Positions 34,057 through 44,244 of a stretch of DNA of 64,000 nucleotides are shown here, piece by piece. The position numbers and the translations under genes are program-made. How positions within the stretch are numbered: the first letter of the stretch is position 1; every line of letters starts with the position of its first letter. Source of the stretch: Symbiodinium natans (Eukaryota; Sar; Dinophyceae; Suessiales; Symbiodiniaceae); the NCBI GenBank assembly GCA_905221605.1, contig CAJNDS010001001.1, forward strand, positions 1,666,497 through 1,730,496, written 5' to 3'. The notes under the pieces were generated by a model. It saw only the letters and a program-made list of their open reading frames with translations, ran no database searches and was not told where the DNA came from.

Positions 34057-34979
34057 CAAAACCCTAAACCCCAAACCCCAAACGCGAAACCCTAAACCCT
34101 ACACCCTAAACCCTAAACCCTAAACCCTAAACCCTAAACCCTACACCCCAAACCCTTGGAGAAGTAAGGAAAGGCGTAGGCTGCACTTGGAGGTGCACGA
34201 TAGCACCCGCATTGTCATCCAGCTCTGACTCGGAATCTCAGCAGCTGCATGAGTACACTTTACACGGTTTACACGGTTTAGGGTTTAGGGTTTGGGGTTT
34301 AGGGTTTAGGGTTTTGCACTTTTTGGGATACTATAACCCCCGATAGAACTGAATGTGTACACTTTTTTTGGGGCTTATGAACCCAGCAACTAAGGAATGT
34401 ACAGCGAGCCAAGGTAAGCGGCTAGAACAGCGAAGCCACGGCAGCTACGTTCAGTGCGTGTCGCAAGTATCGCCCGGACTAAGCGGTAAGGTATTGTTCC
34501 GAATTTGGGGTGCGGTTTGTTTTGACAACTCCTCGCAGCGGATGGGCGTAGCTGTCCTTTCAGAGTGGGGGCTTTTTTTTTGGCTTGAATGTGGGAGCTC
34601 TGCGGCAGCTCTTTAAGAAAAGTATGCTGTGCAGCACCGTCTGTCGCATTCCCCACACCTCACTGAGTTTATGTCATTTCCTGTTGTCCAGCTGGAGGCT
34701 GGGCGAGGCAGTTTCGCGAGGTTTCACAGTTACAGGCTCGGGTGTTTAGGTCAGTTCTTAGGGTGGTCCAAGGGGGTAGGTAACCCAAGATTTCCCCTGA
34801 TACTCCCCACTCCTCCCTAGGCTAAAAGGCTCCCTACGCTTCCTTAAGGTTCCCTAGCTACCCCCATGAACCCCCCTCCCTCCCTTAAGACCCCGATAAC
34901 TACAGTTTGGGCAAAGGCTTAGCTTAGGGGTCCCGGTAGAGCGAGCAGTGGCCCGTGGAACTGCGTTCTGGATTTCCAG

Positions 34980-35156
34980 AGCGATTGGGTTTGGAGATCT
35001 GTGTTCCCAACTCGCCATCTGCACTTGCACGCTGCGCAACATGACGTGTTTACCAACCCAATGCTCCAGCCCTGCATGCTACGAGAGCCCGCCCGGAGCA
35101 GTGGGGCCTTGGCGCCGGCACAGCCAGTGGGAGGAACACTTCCGGCTAGAAGCTAA
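34980..35156 (+). CDS. Candidate 3' exon, 58 codons
   Basis: Acceptor GATTTCCAG|AGCGAT. Reads SDWVWRSVFPTRHLHLHAAQ and continues through HDVFTNPMLQPCMLREP to TAA. His-rich start; unrecognised. A different frame starting 34948 is also open, so frame choice rests on composition. Confidence 0.4.
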   Translation, partial: SDWVWRSVFPTRHLHLHAAQHDVFTNPMLQPCMLREPARSSGALAPAQPVGGTLPARS

Positions 35157-35332
35157 GCTAGGTCGGCCCTTGGGATTCTTTCTAAATCCTTCCCCTCATC
35201 GGGGTTATAAGGGGATCATATTAAGGAAAAAAAAAATATATATATATATATGCATATATATATATATTTTCACATATTGTTTTTCAGAGGGCTCTCAGGG
35301 CCATCCTAGCTAGCTGGCGTCCCCCCGACTGC

Positions 35333-35461
35333 AAGATCCGAAGGCTCTCGCTGCGTAGGCCCCGGCCCGGTCAAGGCCGCCGCAGCTGCGCAGCTGCAAA
35401 GGCGATGAGCTTTGCCGACCACAGCTTTGTTGAGCAAGCTCTCACGCATGACCTGATGTAG
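35333..35461 (+). CDS. Candidate 3' exon
   Basis: The frame contains KIRRLSLRRPRPGQGRRSC and ends AKAMSFADHSFVEQALTHDL, then M and TAG. The second part may begin at CAG 35393. Unrecognised. Confidence 0.4.
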   Translation, partial: KIRRLSLRRPRPGQGRRSCAAAKAMSFADHSFVEQALTHDLM

Positions 35462-35940
35462 GGTAATAGTAGCCTATCTATCCTAAGCTGCCCCCCAAGC
35501 CCTAAACCCTAAACCCCAAACCCTAAACCCCAAACCCTAAACCCTAAACCCTAAACCCAAGACCCTGTTGCCTACGCGATGCCTCGGCCCCGTTTTGGCC
35601 GCTTCTGGACTGTTTAACAGTGACTTGCTGGCGGCTCGCTGACACAGTGTCCCCGCGTCTCAGGGTGGGTTTAGGGTTTAGGGTTTAGGGTTTAGGGTTT
35701 AGGGTTTAGGGTTTAGGGTTTAGGGCTTCTACGGGTCTTCAGGGTTGCTCTAGGGATGTCATGGGGTTGGCTATGTTCTAGGAAGGCTTGTTCTAGTCTC
35801 TGCATTCTTGTTTCTAAAGGGTTGCTATACATGTTTTGCTCAACTTTTTTTTTTTTTTTTTAATGGGGGTGTTTTGTTTTTTTTGGGAGATGTCCGGAGA
35901 GAGGGAAGTTCCGGGCCTTGCGCGCCCGCGAGTCTCCCCC

Positions 35941-36165
35941 GCGAAGCCCTAAACCCTACACCCTAAACCCTACACCCTAAGCCCTAAGCCCTAAGCCCTA
36001 AGCCCTAAACCCTAAACCCTGAACACCCCTAAACCCTAAACCCTAAACCCTAAACCCTAAACCCTAAACCCTAAACCCTAAACCCTAAACCCTAAACCCT
36101 AAACCCTAAACCCTAAGCCCTAAGCCCTAAACCCTAAACCCTAAACCCTAAACCCTACACCCCAA
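35941..36165 (+). repeat. CCCTAAA tract with CCCTAAG runs
   Basis: About 220 bp. CCCTAAG units occur in two clusters rather than at random. Confidence 0.9.
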
Positions 36166-36596
36166 CGTCAGAGGCGGGCCTTGCAGGAGAAGGGCCTGGA
36201 GGAGGCGTCCGGGGGGGGGGGGCCGAATTTGTTTGGGGGTTTAGGGTTTAGGGTTTGGGGTTTAGGGGTTTAGGGTTTAGGGTTTGGGGTTTAGGGTTTA
36301 GGGTTTGGGGTTTAGGGTTTAGGGTCTAGGGTTTCGGGCTTAGGGTTTAGGATTCCGCTGGAGCTCCATGCATGAGTTAAGAAGGAGTCCCTCAAATGGC
36401 CTTCCCCGAGACCCTGAAGTGTAGATTCAGTACCATTGCACTTGCGGACCTTCATAAGCAAGAGCGAGCATGAATGGAAAGAACGTGCCTGTGCAATGAG
36501 CGTCCTCTTACTCTTACACCCATCTCCCTAAACCCTAAACCTTAAACCCTAAACCCTAAACCCGAAACCCGAAACCCTAAACCCAATAATTGCAAG

Positions 36597-36738
36597 CGTG
36601 CTCGATCAGGATGAGCTTCGCTGCTTGGCTGCACACGTGCCCTCCCGCGATGGTTCGAACTTTGCGCGGGAAATTCGCCCCCGCCAGTTCGGCGCCCGAA
36701 TCAAAAAGACCGGGTCCAAGAAGGGAGTTCCCGAAATG
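36597..36738 (+). CDS. Candidate internal exon, basic
   Basis: Frame with no Met start contains VLDQDELRCLAAHVPSRDGS, NFAREIRPRQFGARIKK and TGSKKGVPEM. Long for these islands and protein-like throughout. The acceptor TGCAAG is plausible but the donor is unclear. Unrecognised. Confidence 0.5.
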
Positions 36739-37097
36739 CAAACCCTAACCCTAAGCCTTCCACACCCTAAACCTTAAAAACCCTAACCTAGAACCTACAC
36801 CCTGCACCCTGAACCCTAAACCTATTTGGCGATGCTTCTTGGCCATCCCTCGCGCCAGCAGTGAGGCCAGCACCTGCGCAAGCAGGTGCTCGCCTGGGGC
36901 CAAGGAAGGATTGCTGCCTGGCTGCACTCAGGAAAGCCCCTGGGCCCTCAGCCCTACACCTTAAATCCTAAACCCTGAACCCTGAACAGCCCTAAACCCT
37001 AAACCCTAAACCCTAAACCCTAAACCCTAAACCCTAAACCCTAAACCCTAAACCCTAAACCCTAAACCCTAAACCCTAAGCCATAAACCCCAAACAG

Positions 37098-37170
37098 GAA
37101 ATACGCGTTGCCCGGACTGAGGAGGCGATGAAAGCTCGCTTTCAGCAGTGCTACTCCCAGGCTCGCTCCA
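37098..37170 (+). CDS. Candidate internal exon directly before a foldback intron
   Basis: Acceptor AAACAG|GAAATA right after CCCTAAA variants; donor TCCA|GTACGT. Encodes EIRVARTEEAMKARFQQCYS. The foldback at 37177 begins six bases inside the intron. Confidence 0.5.
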
Positions 37171-37176
37171 GTACGT

Positions 37177-37346
37177 TACTTGAAGGTTCAGTGGTACTCA
37201 GAAGTAGGGTTTAGGGTTTAGGGTTTAGGGTTTAGGGTTTAGGGTTTAGGGTTTAGAGTTTAGGGTTATCAGGACCCTAGATAAGGTTCAAACCATAGTT
37301 ACCCTGCTGCAAGCCCTACTTACAAGTACCCATGAACCCCCGAGCA
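37177..37346 (+). mobile_element. Foldback element with a TTTAGGG array between its arms
   Basis: Arms TACTTGAAGGTTCAGTGGTA and AAGTACCCATGAAC match the family. The interior has the shared AAACCATAGTTACCCTGCTG, but a run of about nine TTTAGGG units sits after the left arm. Confidence 0.7.
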
Positions 37347-37719
37347 GGGTTCACGGATGTTAAGGGTGTAGGGTTTTATTGGTAGGGTAGCCAGCCAGCT
37401 TACTTTACACCTGAATGAGGGAGTCTGCCGCTGCCTGCGGTGTTGTGAAATAGGGTTTCCAGTGCTGTTTTCTGGTGGGCGTATGAGTATCTATGACGCC
37501 CTTGTAGACGTTGGTGAGTACATGTTGTGTGTCCGTGTAGTCTATTCGGCAGTTTCAGCTCTATTCCATATTCTTTGATTCAAGTCTCTTCCTGAAGTAA
37601 GCGAATGAACCTTAACTCATATATTCGGACTCCGATTTTTGAATTACAGTTTTGTTCCCTAAACCCTAAACCCTAAACCCTAAACCCTAAACCCTAAACC
37701 CTAAACCCTATATTATCGA

Positions 37720-37803
37720 GCTCTATCTCAGTCTCTGCGCGGAGGCTGACAGCAGCCATGAGACCTGGATGGCGGAGAGCGGCTCGGTCTGCAAAGAAAG
37801 AGG
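37720..37803 (+). CDS. Candidate internal exon
   Basis: Contains YLSLCAEADSSHETWMAESG then SVCKERG, bounded by CCCTAAA and TTTAGGG tracts; donor GAGG|GTTTTAGG. Confidence 0.45.
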
Positions 37804-38056
37804 GTTTTAGGGTTTAGGGTTTAGGGTTTAGGGTTTAGGGGTTAGGGTTTAGGGGTTAGGGTTTAGGGTTTAGGGTTTAGGGTTTAGGGTTTGGGGTCTA
37901 GGGTTAGGCTTTGGGGTTAGGGGTTAGGGGCGTTTTGGCGTTTGGTGATCCAGGGTTTACACCTTTTCTGGTAGGCGAAACGTCAACCTCGCCCTAGATC
38001 CAACCTACGCCCCCCCAAAAACCCGAAACCCTACGCCATGTAGCGATGCAAGGCAG

Positions 38057-38130
38057 GCTGGAAGCGTGGAAGCTCGGCACAAAGCTCGACTTGCTGAAGG
38101 CGTGGCCGCAGATTGCCACTATGTCATCGG
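38057..38130 (+). CDS. Candidate internal exon
   Basis: AG|GC acceptor (AGGCAG|GCTGGA), donor TCGG|GTCATA. Encodes LEAWKLGTKLDLLKAWPQIA. Confidence 0.5.
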
Positions 38131-38170
38131 GTCATAGGGTTTCCATTCTATGGGGTTTAGGGTTCATAGC

Positions 38171-38252
38171 TTGGGATGTTCCTAATAGAGATTAGAGTCG
38201 GGGGTACTAGAATCCCTATTAAGGACTCTTAGGATACGGGGGAACATCCCAA
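38171..38252 (+). mobile_element. Foldback element, TTGGGATGTTCC family
   Basis: Arms TTGGGATGTTCC and GGGGGAACATCCCAA, 82 bp in all, interior shorter than in the copies at 1233 and 30068. Confidence 0.7.
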
Positions 38253-38474
38253 TTCATAGCAATAAAGCAAAAGTAAAGCAGTCATAGCAAGAGTACCAGC
38301 AACGACAATCGTCTTGGCAATCGTAGCCGTAGTGTTCCCAGGAATAGGAACAGCATCAGCAAAGGTGTTTGTGATAGCAATCATATTCTTGAACAAACGC
38401 AAATAGTCGCCAGTCGTAACTCGTAGATCGCAAATGTGGCAACAACCGTACTCAGAACAGAAATAGCCGCAGCA

Positions 38475-38865
38475 GAACCCCAAACCCTAAACCCCAAGCC
38501 CCAAACCCCGAACCCCGAACCCCAAACCCCAAACCCCGAACCCCCAACCCCCAACCCCAAACCCCGAACCCCAAACCGCAAACCCCAAACCCCGAACCCC
38601 CAACCCCGAACCCCGAACCCCAAACCCCAAACCCCAAACCCCCAACCCCGAACCCCGAACCCCAAACCCCAAACCCCAAACCCCGAACCGCGGACCCCAA
38701 ACCCCGAACCCCGAACCCCGAACCCCAAACCCCAAACCCAGAACCCCAAAACCCCAAAACTCCAAAACCCCAAAACCCCAAAACCCCAAAACCCCAAAAC
38801 CCCAAAACCCCAAAACTCCAAAACCCCAAAACCCCAAAACCCCAAACCCTAAACCCTAAACCCTC
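38475..38865 (+). repeat. CCCCAAAC/CCCCGAAC then CCCCAAAA array
   Basis: The left 270 bp is AACCCC(A/G)A units. The right 100 bp is almost pure CCCCAAAA, the complement of TTTTGGGG. It returns to CCCTAAA at the edge. Long frames on both strands are artefacts. Confidence 0.9.
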
Positions 38866-38881
38866 GTTTTGCTCATCGCAG

Positions 38882-38973
38882 GACCTCGAATCCGAGGCCC
38901 AACTCTGGCACCAACGCAAGTTGGCCGCCTTGAAGAAGCTGTTGCAGGAGAGCCCTGAACCTGAGTTTTCCGC
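38882..38973 (+). CDS. Candidate internal exon, coiled-coil-like
   Basis: Acceptor CATCGCAG|GACCTC, donor CCGC|GTTTAGGG. Contains ESEAQLWHQRKLAALKKLLQ then ESPEPEFSA. Clear heptad-like spacing of Leu. Confidence 0.55.
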
Positions 38974-39018
38974 GTTTAGGGTTTAGGGTTTAGGGTTTAG
39001 GGTTTTAGGTTTCAGGGC

Positions 39019-39096
39019 ATGAAGTCACGTGTGTGGAAGGTTGTGTATGGGTATCGAGAAGGATTGGGTTTCGTCTATCTCGACGGCTCCAGCTAA
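39019..39096 (+). CDS. Candidate short 3' exon or small ORF
   Basis: ATG to TAA, 25 codons, MKSRVWKVVYGYREGLGFVY at the start. It follows TTTCAGGGC, so it may be an exon. Nothing recognised. Confidence 0.3.
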   Translation: MKSRVWKVVYGYREGLGFVYLDGSS

Positions 39097-39779
39097 GCGG
39101 CTTTACCGCCGTCAGATGACCGGCATAGGGTCCATACTTGCTGGTTCTTAGTAGGGAATGTGGGAATTAAGTACCTCATCGAGTCCAGGGCGCATATGGG
39201 GGGACTATAGGGCGCCTAGGTCACGCATTCTTTGCTTTGAATCAGCAGGCATATCTTGGAGGTCGGGCTGGCCAACCGGGTGGGGGGTAGATGTGGGCTC
39301 CCAGAGTAGGGGGCTGCGAATATTCCTGGGAAAGGCTGCGCAAAGAAGCCAAGTTCGCCCCCCACTTGCGAGGAGTACGGAGGAAGCCGGGGTGACGGCC
39401 CCAGATGGAGAGTTCTGTGAACCCAGGGAGCCCCAAAGCCTCGAATGAAGGAAGTCTTCCTTCAGTTCATCCTGAAGAACCCTAAACACCAAGCCCCCCA
39501 AACCCTGAACCCGAAGCCCTAAACCCTGAACCCGGACCAGCACCTAGACCTTAGACAGTCTACCAGAGGCACGCCCAAAGCTCCAAAAAAAAAAAGCCGC
39601 GTGCCTTGACGGAAGCAAGGACAGACCGAGAACGGTGCGACCGCCGTGGCGGAAGTCTTCTTCACCTTGAAAACCGGGGTCAGCAAGTTGCGATCTTAGG
39701 GGGCTTTTGAGGGGCCCTCTGCAGGTCATCTCGGTGGCTTTTGGTGAGGCTGAGACAGCTGTCATTTCAACAAATAGCA

Positions 39780-39872
39780 ACAAAAATAATAACAATGATA
39801 ATGATTAGTATTATGAATCATAATAACAATAATAACAACAATAATAATAATAACAATAACAATAATAATAAG
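39780..39872 (+). repeat. AAT/AAC trinucleotide microsatellite
   Basis: Imperfect AAT and AAC units give a poly-Asn frame that is not a gene. Confidence 0.9.
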
Positions 39873-39939
39873 TTGTGTCACCTCGCTGGCCGCTCTTTCA
39901 GTCCTCTCTGGTTGCCCTGCCCATCGAAGGTCGCTTCAG

Positions 39940-40007
39940 GGTATTGCTGCTGCGGAGGTCGCAGACCACTCGCTGAGCCGCCTAGAGCAGCTCGGATGGC
40001 GTTGCAA
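39940..40007 (+). CDS. Candidate internal exon with canonical donor
   Basis: Acceptor GCTTCAG|GGTATT, donor TGCAA|GTGAGT. Encodes IAAAEVADHSLSRLEQLGWR. Confidence 0.5.
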
Positions 40008-40503
40008 GTGAGTCGCATCCAGTCCCAAGAAGCACCATATGCCACACGCACACACACAGACACGCATGCGTCTTTGTGTGTGTATGTAGGCTATGCATAT
40101 ACATGTTGTTCTATATACCCCAGGCATGTGTCCATGTTCGTGCTGCCCAAAGCACTTGGCACGGCAATGGCCACGTGCGGCGTACTTTGAGTTTGGGTCT
40201 GAGGGTTTGGTTGCTTCCAGGGTTCCCTGTGTGCTTGGGCTTTGCCCCTACTAATTTCCTTGCGGTCCCTCTGTAACTATACTATAAGAACCTCAAAAAA
40301 CACCTTTTTCATATCATTAAGGCCGTCCTTCCAGATCAAAGGTGTCCTTCTAAAGGGTTTTCGCCTGGAAGTATAGGGCCTAGCATAAACTCCAAACCCC
40401 TAAACCCTAAACCCTGAACTCCCAAACCCGAAACCCTAAACCTCAAACCCTAAACCCTAAACCCTAACCCCTAAACCTTAAACTCCAAACCCACACCCAC
40501 CAG

Positions 40504-40594
40504 TGCCTCAACGCAGCGCCGCACGAGGCCCTGCGCCGCCTCGCCCAGCTGCGCCGCGCAGCGCGCGGCGGCCGACTGGGGGAGGTCTGGGAAT
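40504..40594 (+). CDS. Candidate internal exon abutting a foldback
   Basis: Acceptor CACCAG|TGCCTC. Encodes CLNAAPHEALRRLAQLRRAA then RGGRLGEVWE. The next base starts GCTTGGAGG, both a GC donor and the left tip of the foldback at 40595-40707. Confidence 0.5.
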
Positions 40595-40707
40595 GCTTGG
40601 AGGTTCATTGGGTACTTAGGAGTAGGGCTATAAGTATTCTAGGCAAGGTTACAACCATGGCTGGCCGACTTATAAACCTAGCTGCAAGTACCCATGAATC
40701 GCCAAGT
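40595..40707 (+). mobile_element. Foldback element starting exactly at an exon edge
   Basis: Left arm GCTTGGAGGTTCATTGGGTA; right arm GTACCCATGAATCGCCAAG; interior AGGTTACAACCATGG. 113 bp. Confidence 0.75.
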
Positions 40708-40739
40708 GGGGTTCCCTCGGTGACCCCTCAAAGGGGTCT

Positions 40740-40908
40740 GGATATGTAAATATGCGTATATGTACACGTGTATATCTATACACATACGTATATACTCTAC
40801 AGACATGTGTACGCGTATAGAGATGTATACACCTGTGTGTTTATCTACCTATGTATATATATATATATATACATACATACATATACATGGTAGAATATGC
40901 ATATGTGC

Positions 40909-40960
<52 letters not shown>

Positions 40961-41060
40961 ATATATGTGCGTCTATATAGTCTGAAATATATATATATAT
41001 ATATATGTATATGTATATGCGTATTTTTGCATGAACGGATGTATATACGTATGTGCATGT
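40740..41060 (+). repeat. TA/TATG-rich microsatellite region
   Basis: (TA)n and TATG runs. Frames rich in Tyr and Ile on both strands are artefacts. No gene. Confidence 0.9.
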
Positions 41061-41929
41061 CTACATGTCGAATGCTTAAGAGGTATCTATAGTTCCCTGA
41101 CTCGCTGGTGGCCACACCGTGCTGCGTGCAAGGCTGCCAACAACACACTCCAGCTGGGGCTCCTGCCTCCAGCATTCTCTCCTTGGACTCGGTTCTTCCC
41201 ACAGTATCTGCTACTTCAAAATTCATTAGGGTACTTATAAGTAGGGTTATCAGTACCCTAAGCAAGGTAATAACCATTGTTACCCTACATATGACCCTAC
41301 TTCTACGTAACCCGGATGCATCCAACTCCCCCTCGTTCGACAGCAGAACCTCAGACCCTTGAAGCCTCGAAAGCACCGCGTACTGCGTCCCAGGCTCCGC
41401 GAAGCCTGAGAAGCTCCGAGCAGCAATGACATGTCGGCTTGAGATTCTCACGAAGATTAGGGCCTGATCTCCCGGCTACAGCATGGCGTCATGAACCATG
41501 GCCTACCCTGGCCTCAACTCCTCCCCACAAAAACGCAGCCCCTTGTATTGGATTAGTGTTGACCTTTTCTTGGCATTCTGTTGACCTTCTTTTGCCCAAA
41601 GTGGCGGCGGTCGAGATGAGGATCGAGGCGGTCGATTGGTTTACTGCGCCCCCCCCAGTGCCACTCGTGAGAATCCCCTCCCCCTAACATTGACACCTCT
41701 ACCGGGCCCCTGCCCCCTAATATGAAAGACTCCCAGTATAGCTATATTATAGTATATATCGAGGGGTTTATTTGAGATTAGGGGGCAGGGAGGGGGGGTT
41801 AGTATTACTAGGTTGCCCAGCAACCTAGGCTTAAAAAGGGTGTTCTTTGCTTAAAGGGGTTTATAAGGGGAACCTAAACCCCCCAAAAAGGGAATAAGGG
41901 CACTACTGGGCATCCTAGATTAGGGGCCC

Positions 41930-42015
41930 TAAACCCTAAACCCTAAACCCTAAACCCTAAACCCTAAACCCTAAACCCTAAACCCTAAACCCTAAACCCT
42001 AAACCCTAAACCCTA
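41930..42015 (+). repeat. Perfect CCCTAAA array before an exon-like island
   Basis: About twelve uninterrupted CCCTAAA units. Confidence 0.95.
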
Positions 42016-42020
42016 TGAAG

Positions 42021-42117
42021 CCCCCGGAGCCTTGCGCCACCTCGCTGCGGCGCTCCACGAGCTGCAGGCGGTGCTCGTGCCAGGAGCTGAGGTGCCTGGA
42101 AAGGGCCCCGCCGAAAG
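42021..42117 (+). CDS. Candidate internal exon
   Basis: Follows the array and precedes TTTAGGG units. Contains PGALRHLAAALHELQAVLVP then GAEVPGKGPAE. Donor unclear. Confidence 0.45.
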
Positions 42118-42228
42118 TAGTATAGGGGCTTAGGGTTTAGGGTTTAGGGTTTAGGGTTTAGGGTTTAGGGTTTAGGGTTTCGGGTTTAGTGGTTCAACAA
42201 CCCCCCCCATTCCCCCCCCCTTGTCGAG

Positions 42229-42367
42229 GCGGTGCCGCTGCCAGCTCCCTCCGTGACACCGCAGGAACCCAGCGAGACGCTTCTTCGCTGGGAGCAGCCG
42301 GACTGCGAGAAGTCGTCACGTGCTGTTGCTACTGACGGTCTCGCAAACAAACCACCCTTAGCAACAG
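42229..42367 (+). CDS. Candidate internal exon upstream of the retroelement
   Basis: AG|GC acceptor (TCGAG|GCGGTG), donor AACAG|GTAACG. Contains PSVTPQEPSETLLRWEQPDC and SRAVATDGLANKPPLAT. It could be host sequence or a 5' part of the element; unrecognised. Confidence 0.5.
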
Positions 42368-42515
42368 GTAACGGATCACGTGTTTGTCTGGTGAAATCGC
42401 CAAAGCCACAAAACTTGGAGTCTGTGAGTGCGTGCACATGAATGCTGTAAAGCTGAGTGAAACTCGTTTCTGACGTGGGGGGTTGCTCAAGTGAAAAGGG
42501 ACAAGTCAATCTGCC

Positions 42516-42839
42516 ATGGGACTCGGAAGCTTCTCTCTGCTTCTTCTGGCGAAAATCTTTGAAGCTGGCTTGAAGCTTGATCGAAGCGCCTACTTCTTCC
42601 CAGCCCCTGGAGATTTGACTTTCAACCACACCACCAGCTGCCTCTGCCAGTGCGACTGTGGCGACGACAAGAGGGCGACCCCGTGGTATCAGCTGCTCAC
42701 AAGCTTCTTCCTCTGGAGCTCAGGTCTAAGTGTGGGGCTGATCTACCCGAGGTGGAGGCGTTCCGAAGCAGGTGATGCCATCGCCACCTCCCCGCGCCGA
42801 CGCGGAAAGGGCCTTATCACAATGCCTTCCGGGCGATAG
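42516..42839 (+). CDS. Retroelement ORF0, small Cys-rich membrane-like protein
   Basis: 107 codons. Residues 1-20 are hydrophobic (GLGSFSLLLLAKIFEAGL). A Cys cluster, CLCQCDC, sits near residue 42. A second hydrophobic span, LLTSFFLWSSGLSVGLIY, is followed by a basic RWRR. The 3' 65 nt overlap ORF1 in another frame, so it may be a separate protein or be joined to ORF1 by frameshift or splicing. A possible 48-nt intron (42724-42771) would not change frame. No family recognised. Confidence 0.5.
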   Translation: MGLGSFSLLLLAKIFEAGLKLDRSAYFFPAPGDLTFNHTTSCLCQCDCGDDKRATPWYQLLTSFFLWSSGLSVGLIYPRWRRSEAGDAIATSPRRRGKGLITMPSGR

Positions 42840-44244
42840 GCTCGTCACCTGGTATGAAGACGACGATCTATGGCACGAGCGATTGTTGATTTGGCCCAAG
42901 GACAGGCAAAGCTGGTGGGTTGCTACACCCGACGGCGATATGTACCTCGAACCAATAGTTGGAGACGGCACCCTCGGTCCCCTTACTTTCCGGATCAAAG
43001 GCGTCGACTTCACCTACTGGTCCAGGCTCACCAGGCCGGTGTACCGCTTCTCGGAAAGCGTCAGCGATGAGGACTTCAAAGGCTGGATCCGCGAGGCTCT
43101 GCAAGAGTTACGTGGGATGGAGGGACCTAGCCCTGAGGTTCCTAGACATGTGCGAAACATGAAGGGGGATGTTGTCGACGCGACGGCCTATCTCGGAACC
43201 ATCTTGGTGCCCCGCAGGGTCGGGGCCAAGCGGCTTGTCACCGCCAGCCCTACATCGAGCCCGGCGACTTCACACGAGTTTCCTGTCCTTTCTTCGACAG
43301 ACATGTGGGTTATTGCCGACCCTCGAGGTGAACTTCAAATCGGAGCCGAGCTGACCCCTTCGCCAGGAGACTTGTTCCTCGGCGGCAAAGATGCTGCGTT
43401 TTTTCGGGCTGGCTTGTGGGTCAGGGGTGAGCTTGTAGATAGAGCGTTGCTGGATGCTTGGCAGCTTGAGCGCTTGAAACACCTGACGGGCAAGCCCCTT
43501 GTGGATGCGGCCGCCGAGCGCCTCGGCATCCGCCCGGACCCCGAAGACCCTCTGAAGAACCGTGCGGGCGAGGCCAGGGAGACCCCCGAGGTAAAGGACG
43601 ATGATGAGTCCGATGCCAGGACACTTTGGGTTGAGTTTGATGACCAAGGTGACAGATTCCGAGAATGGAGGAAGGTTGTGTCCGACTCCGCGGCCCATGC
43701 TTGGAAGGACTGGCCGCACCAAGGACCGGCGTCGCTCTTGCACACAATGAAACATTTCCATCGGCATGGAGGTGACCCTCGCTCTTGGCTACAGGCATGG
43801 CTCCGGAAACATCATCTTGCTGAGACCGACAGGACGGCTCATGAGGTCCGCTCGTTGGTGGAGGCATTGTGGTTGGGAGGATGCTACGACCAACTAAATA
43901 TGCCGAGCCTAGCTTCGTTCGAAGCGATCGGTCGACGACTTCAAACAATCGTAGAAGCGTACTCCAATGGAGCCAATGGAGTTCCTGACTGGGGCCACGC
44001 GAGACTCTTCACTGGTGCGGTCTCGGCCGACGACGTCGTATCGGCCGAGCTGCGGTCATGGGCAGCAAGGCGTGGCAAAGAAGAAGTAGAACTCATTGCC
44101 GCTCGCTCAAAGATCAAGGACATGCGCAAGCTCCTGACCGGCGCTGAGACCACGAGCTCGACCCTGGATGATGCGCTGCCGAATCCCAAAGGGAAGCAGA
44201 AGGGTGGGCGCCTTCGCAAGCCGGAGGCGCCCGAGTCGACATGA
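42775..44244 (+). CDS. Retroelement ORF1, gag-like
   Basis: 489 codons from ATG 42775 to TGA. The N-terminal region, GDRLVTWYEDDDLWHERLLI then WPKDRQSWWVATPDGDMYLE, looks like a small beta-rich domain. A central region has LWVRGELVDRALLDAW. The C terminus is Lys/Arg-rich (GKQKGGRLRKPE), suited to nucleic-acid binding. No zinc knuckle is seen. Gag function is inferred from position before the polymerase ORF. It ends in an ATGA overlap with ORF2, consistent with coupled termination and restart. The long minus-strand frames here are shadows. Confidence 0.75.
   Translation: MPSPPPRADAERALSQCLPGDRLVTWYEDDDLWHERLLIWPKDRQSWWVATPDGDMYLEPIVGDGTLGPLTFRIKGVDFTYWSRLTRPVYRFSESVSDEDFKGWIREALQELRGMEGPSPEVPRHVRNMKGDVVDATAYLGTILVPRRVGAKRLVTASPTSSPATSHEFPVLSSTDMWVIADPRGELQIGAELTPSPGDLFLGGKDAAFFRAGLWVRGELVDRALLDAWQLERLKHLTGKPLVDAAAERLGIRPDPEDPLKNRAGEARETPEVKDDDESDARTLWVEFDDQGDRFREWRKVVSDSAAHAWKDWPHQGPASLLHTMKHFHRHGGDPRSWLQAWLRKHHLAETDRTAHEVRSLVEALWLGGCYDQLNMPSLASFEAIGRRLQTIVEAYSNGANGVPDWGHARLFTGAVSADDVVSAELRSWAARRGKEEVELIAARSKIKDMRKLLTGAETTSSTLDDALPNPKGKQKGGRLRKPEAPEST

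Noticed and set aside
38381-38919. Frames of 116-155 codons rich in Gly/Phe/Trp or Pro/Thr/Asn
   Set aside because: Products of the CCCCAAA/CCCCGAA array, open on both strands.
40849-41451. 200-codon minus-strand frame and similar Tyr/Ile-rich frames at 5873-6256 and 55302-55805
   Set aside because: Mostly (TA)n/(TATG)n microsatellite translation.
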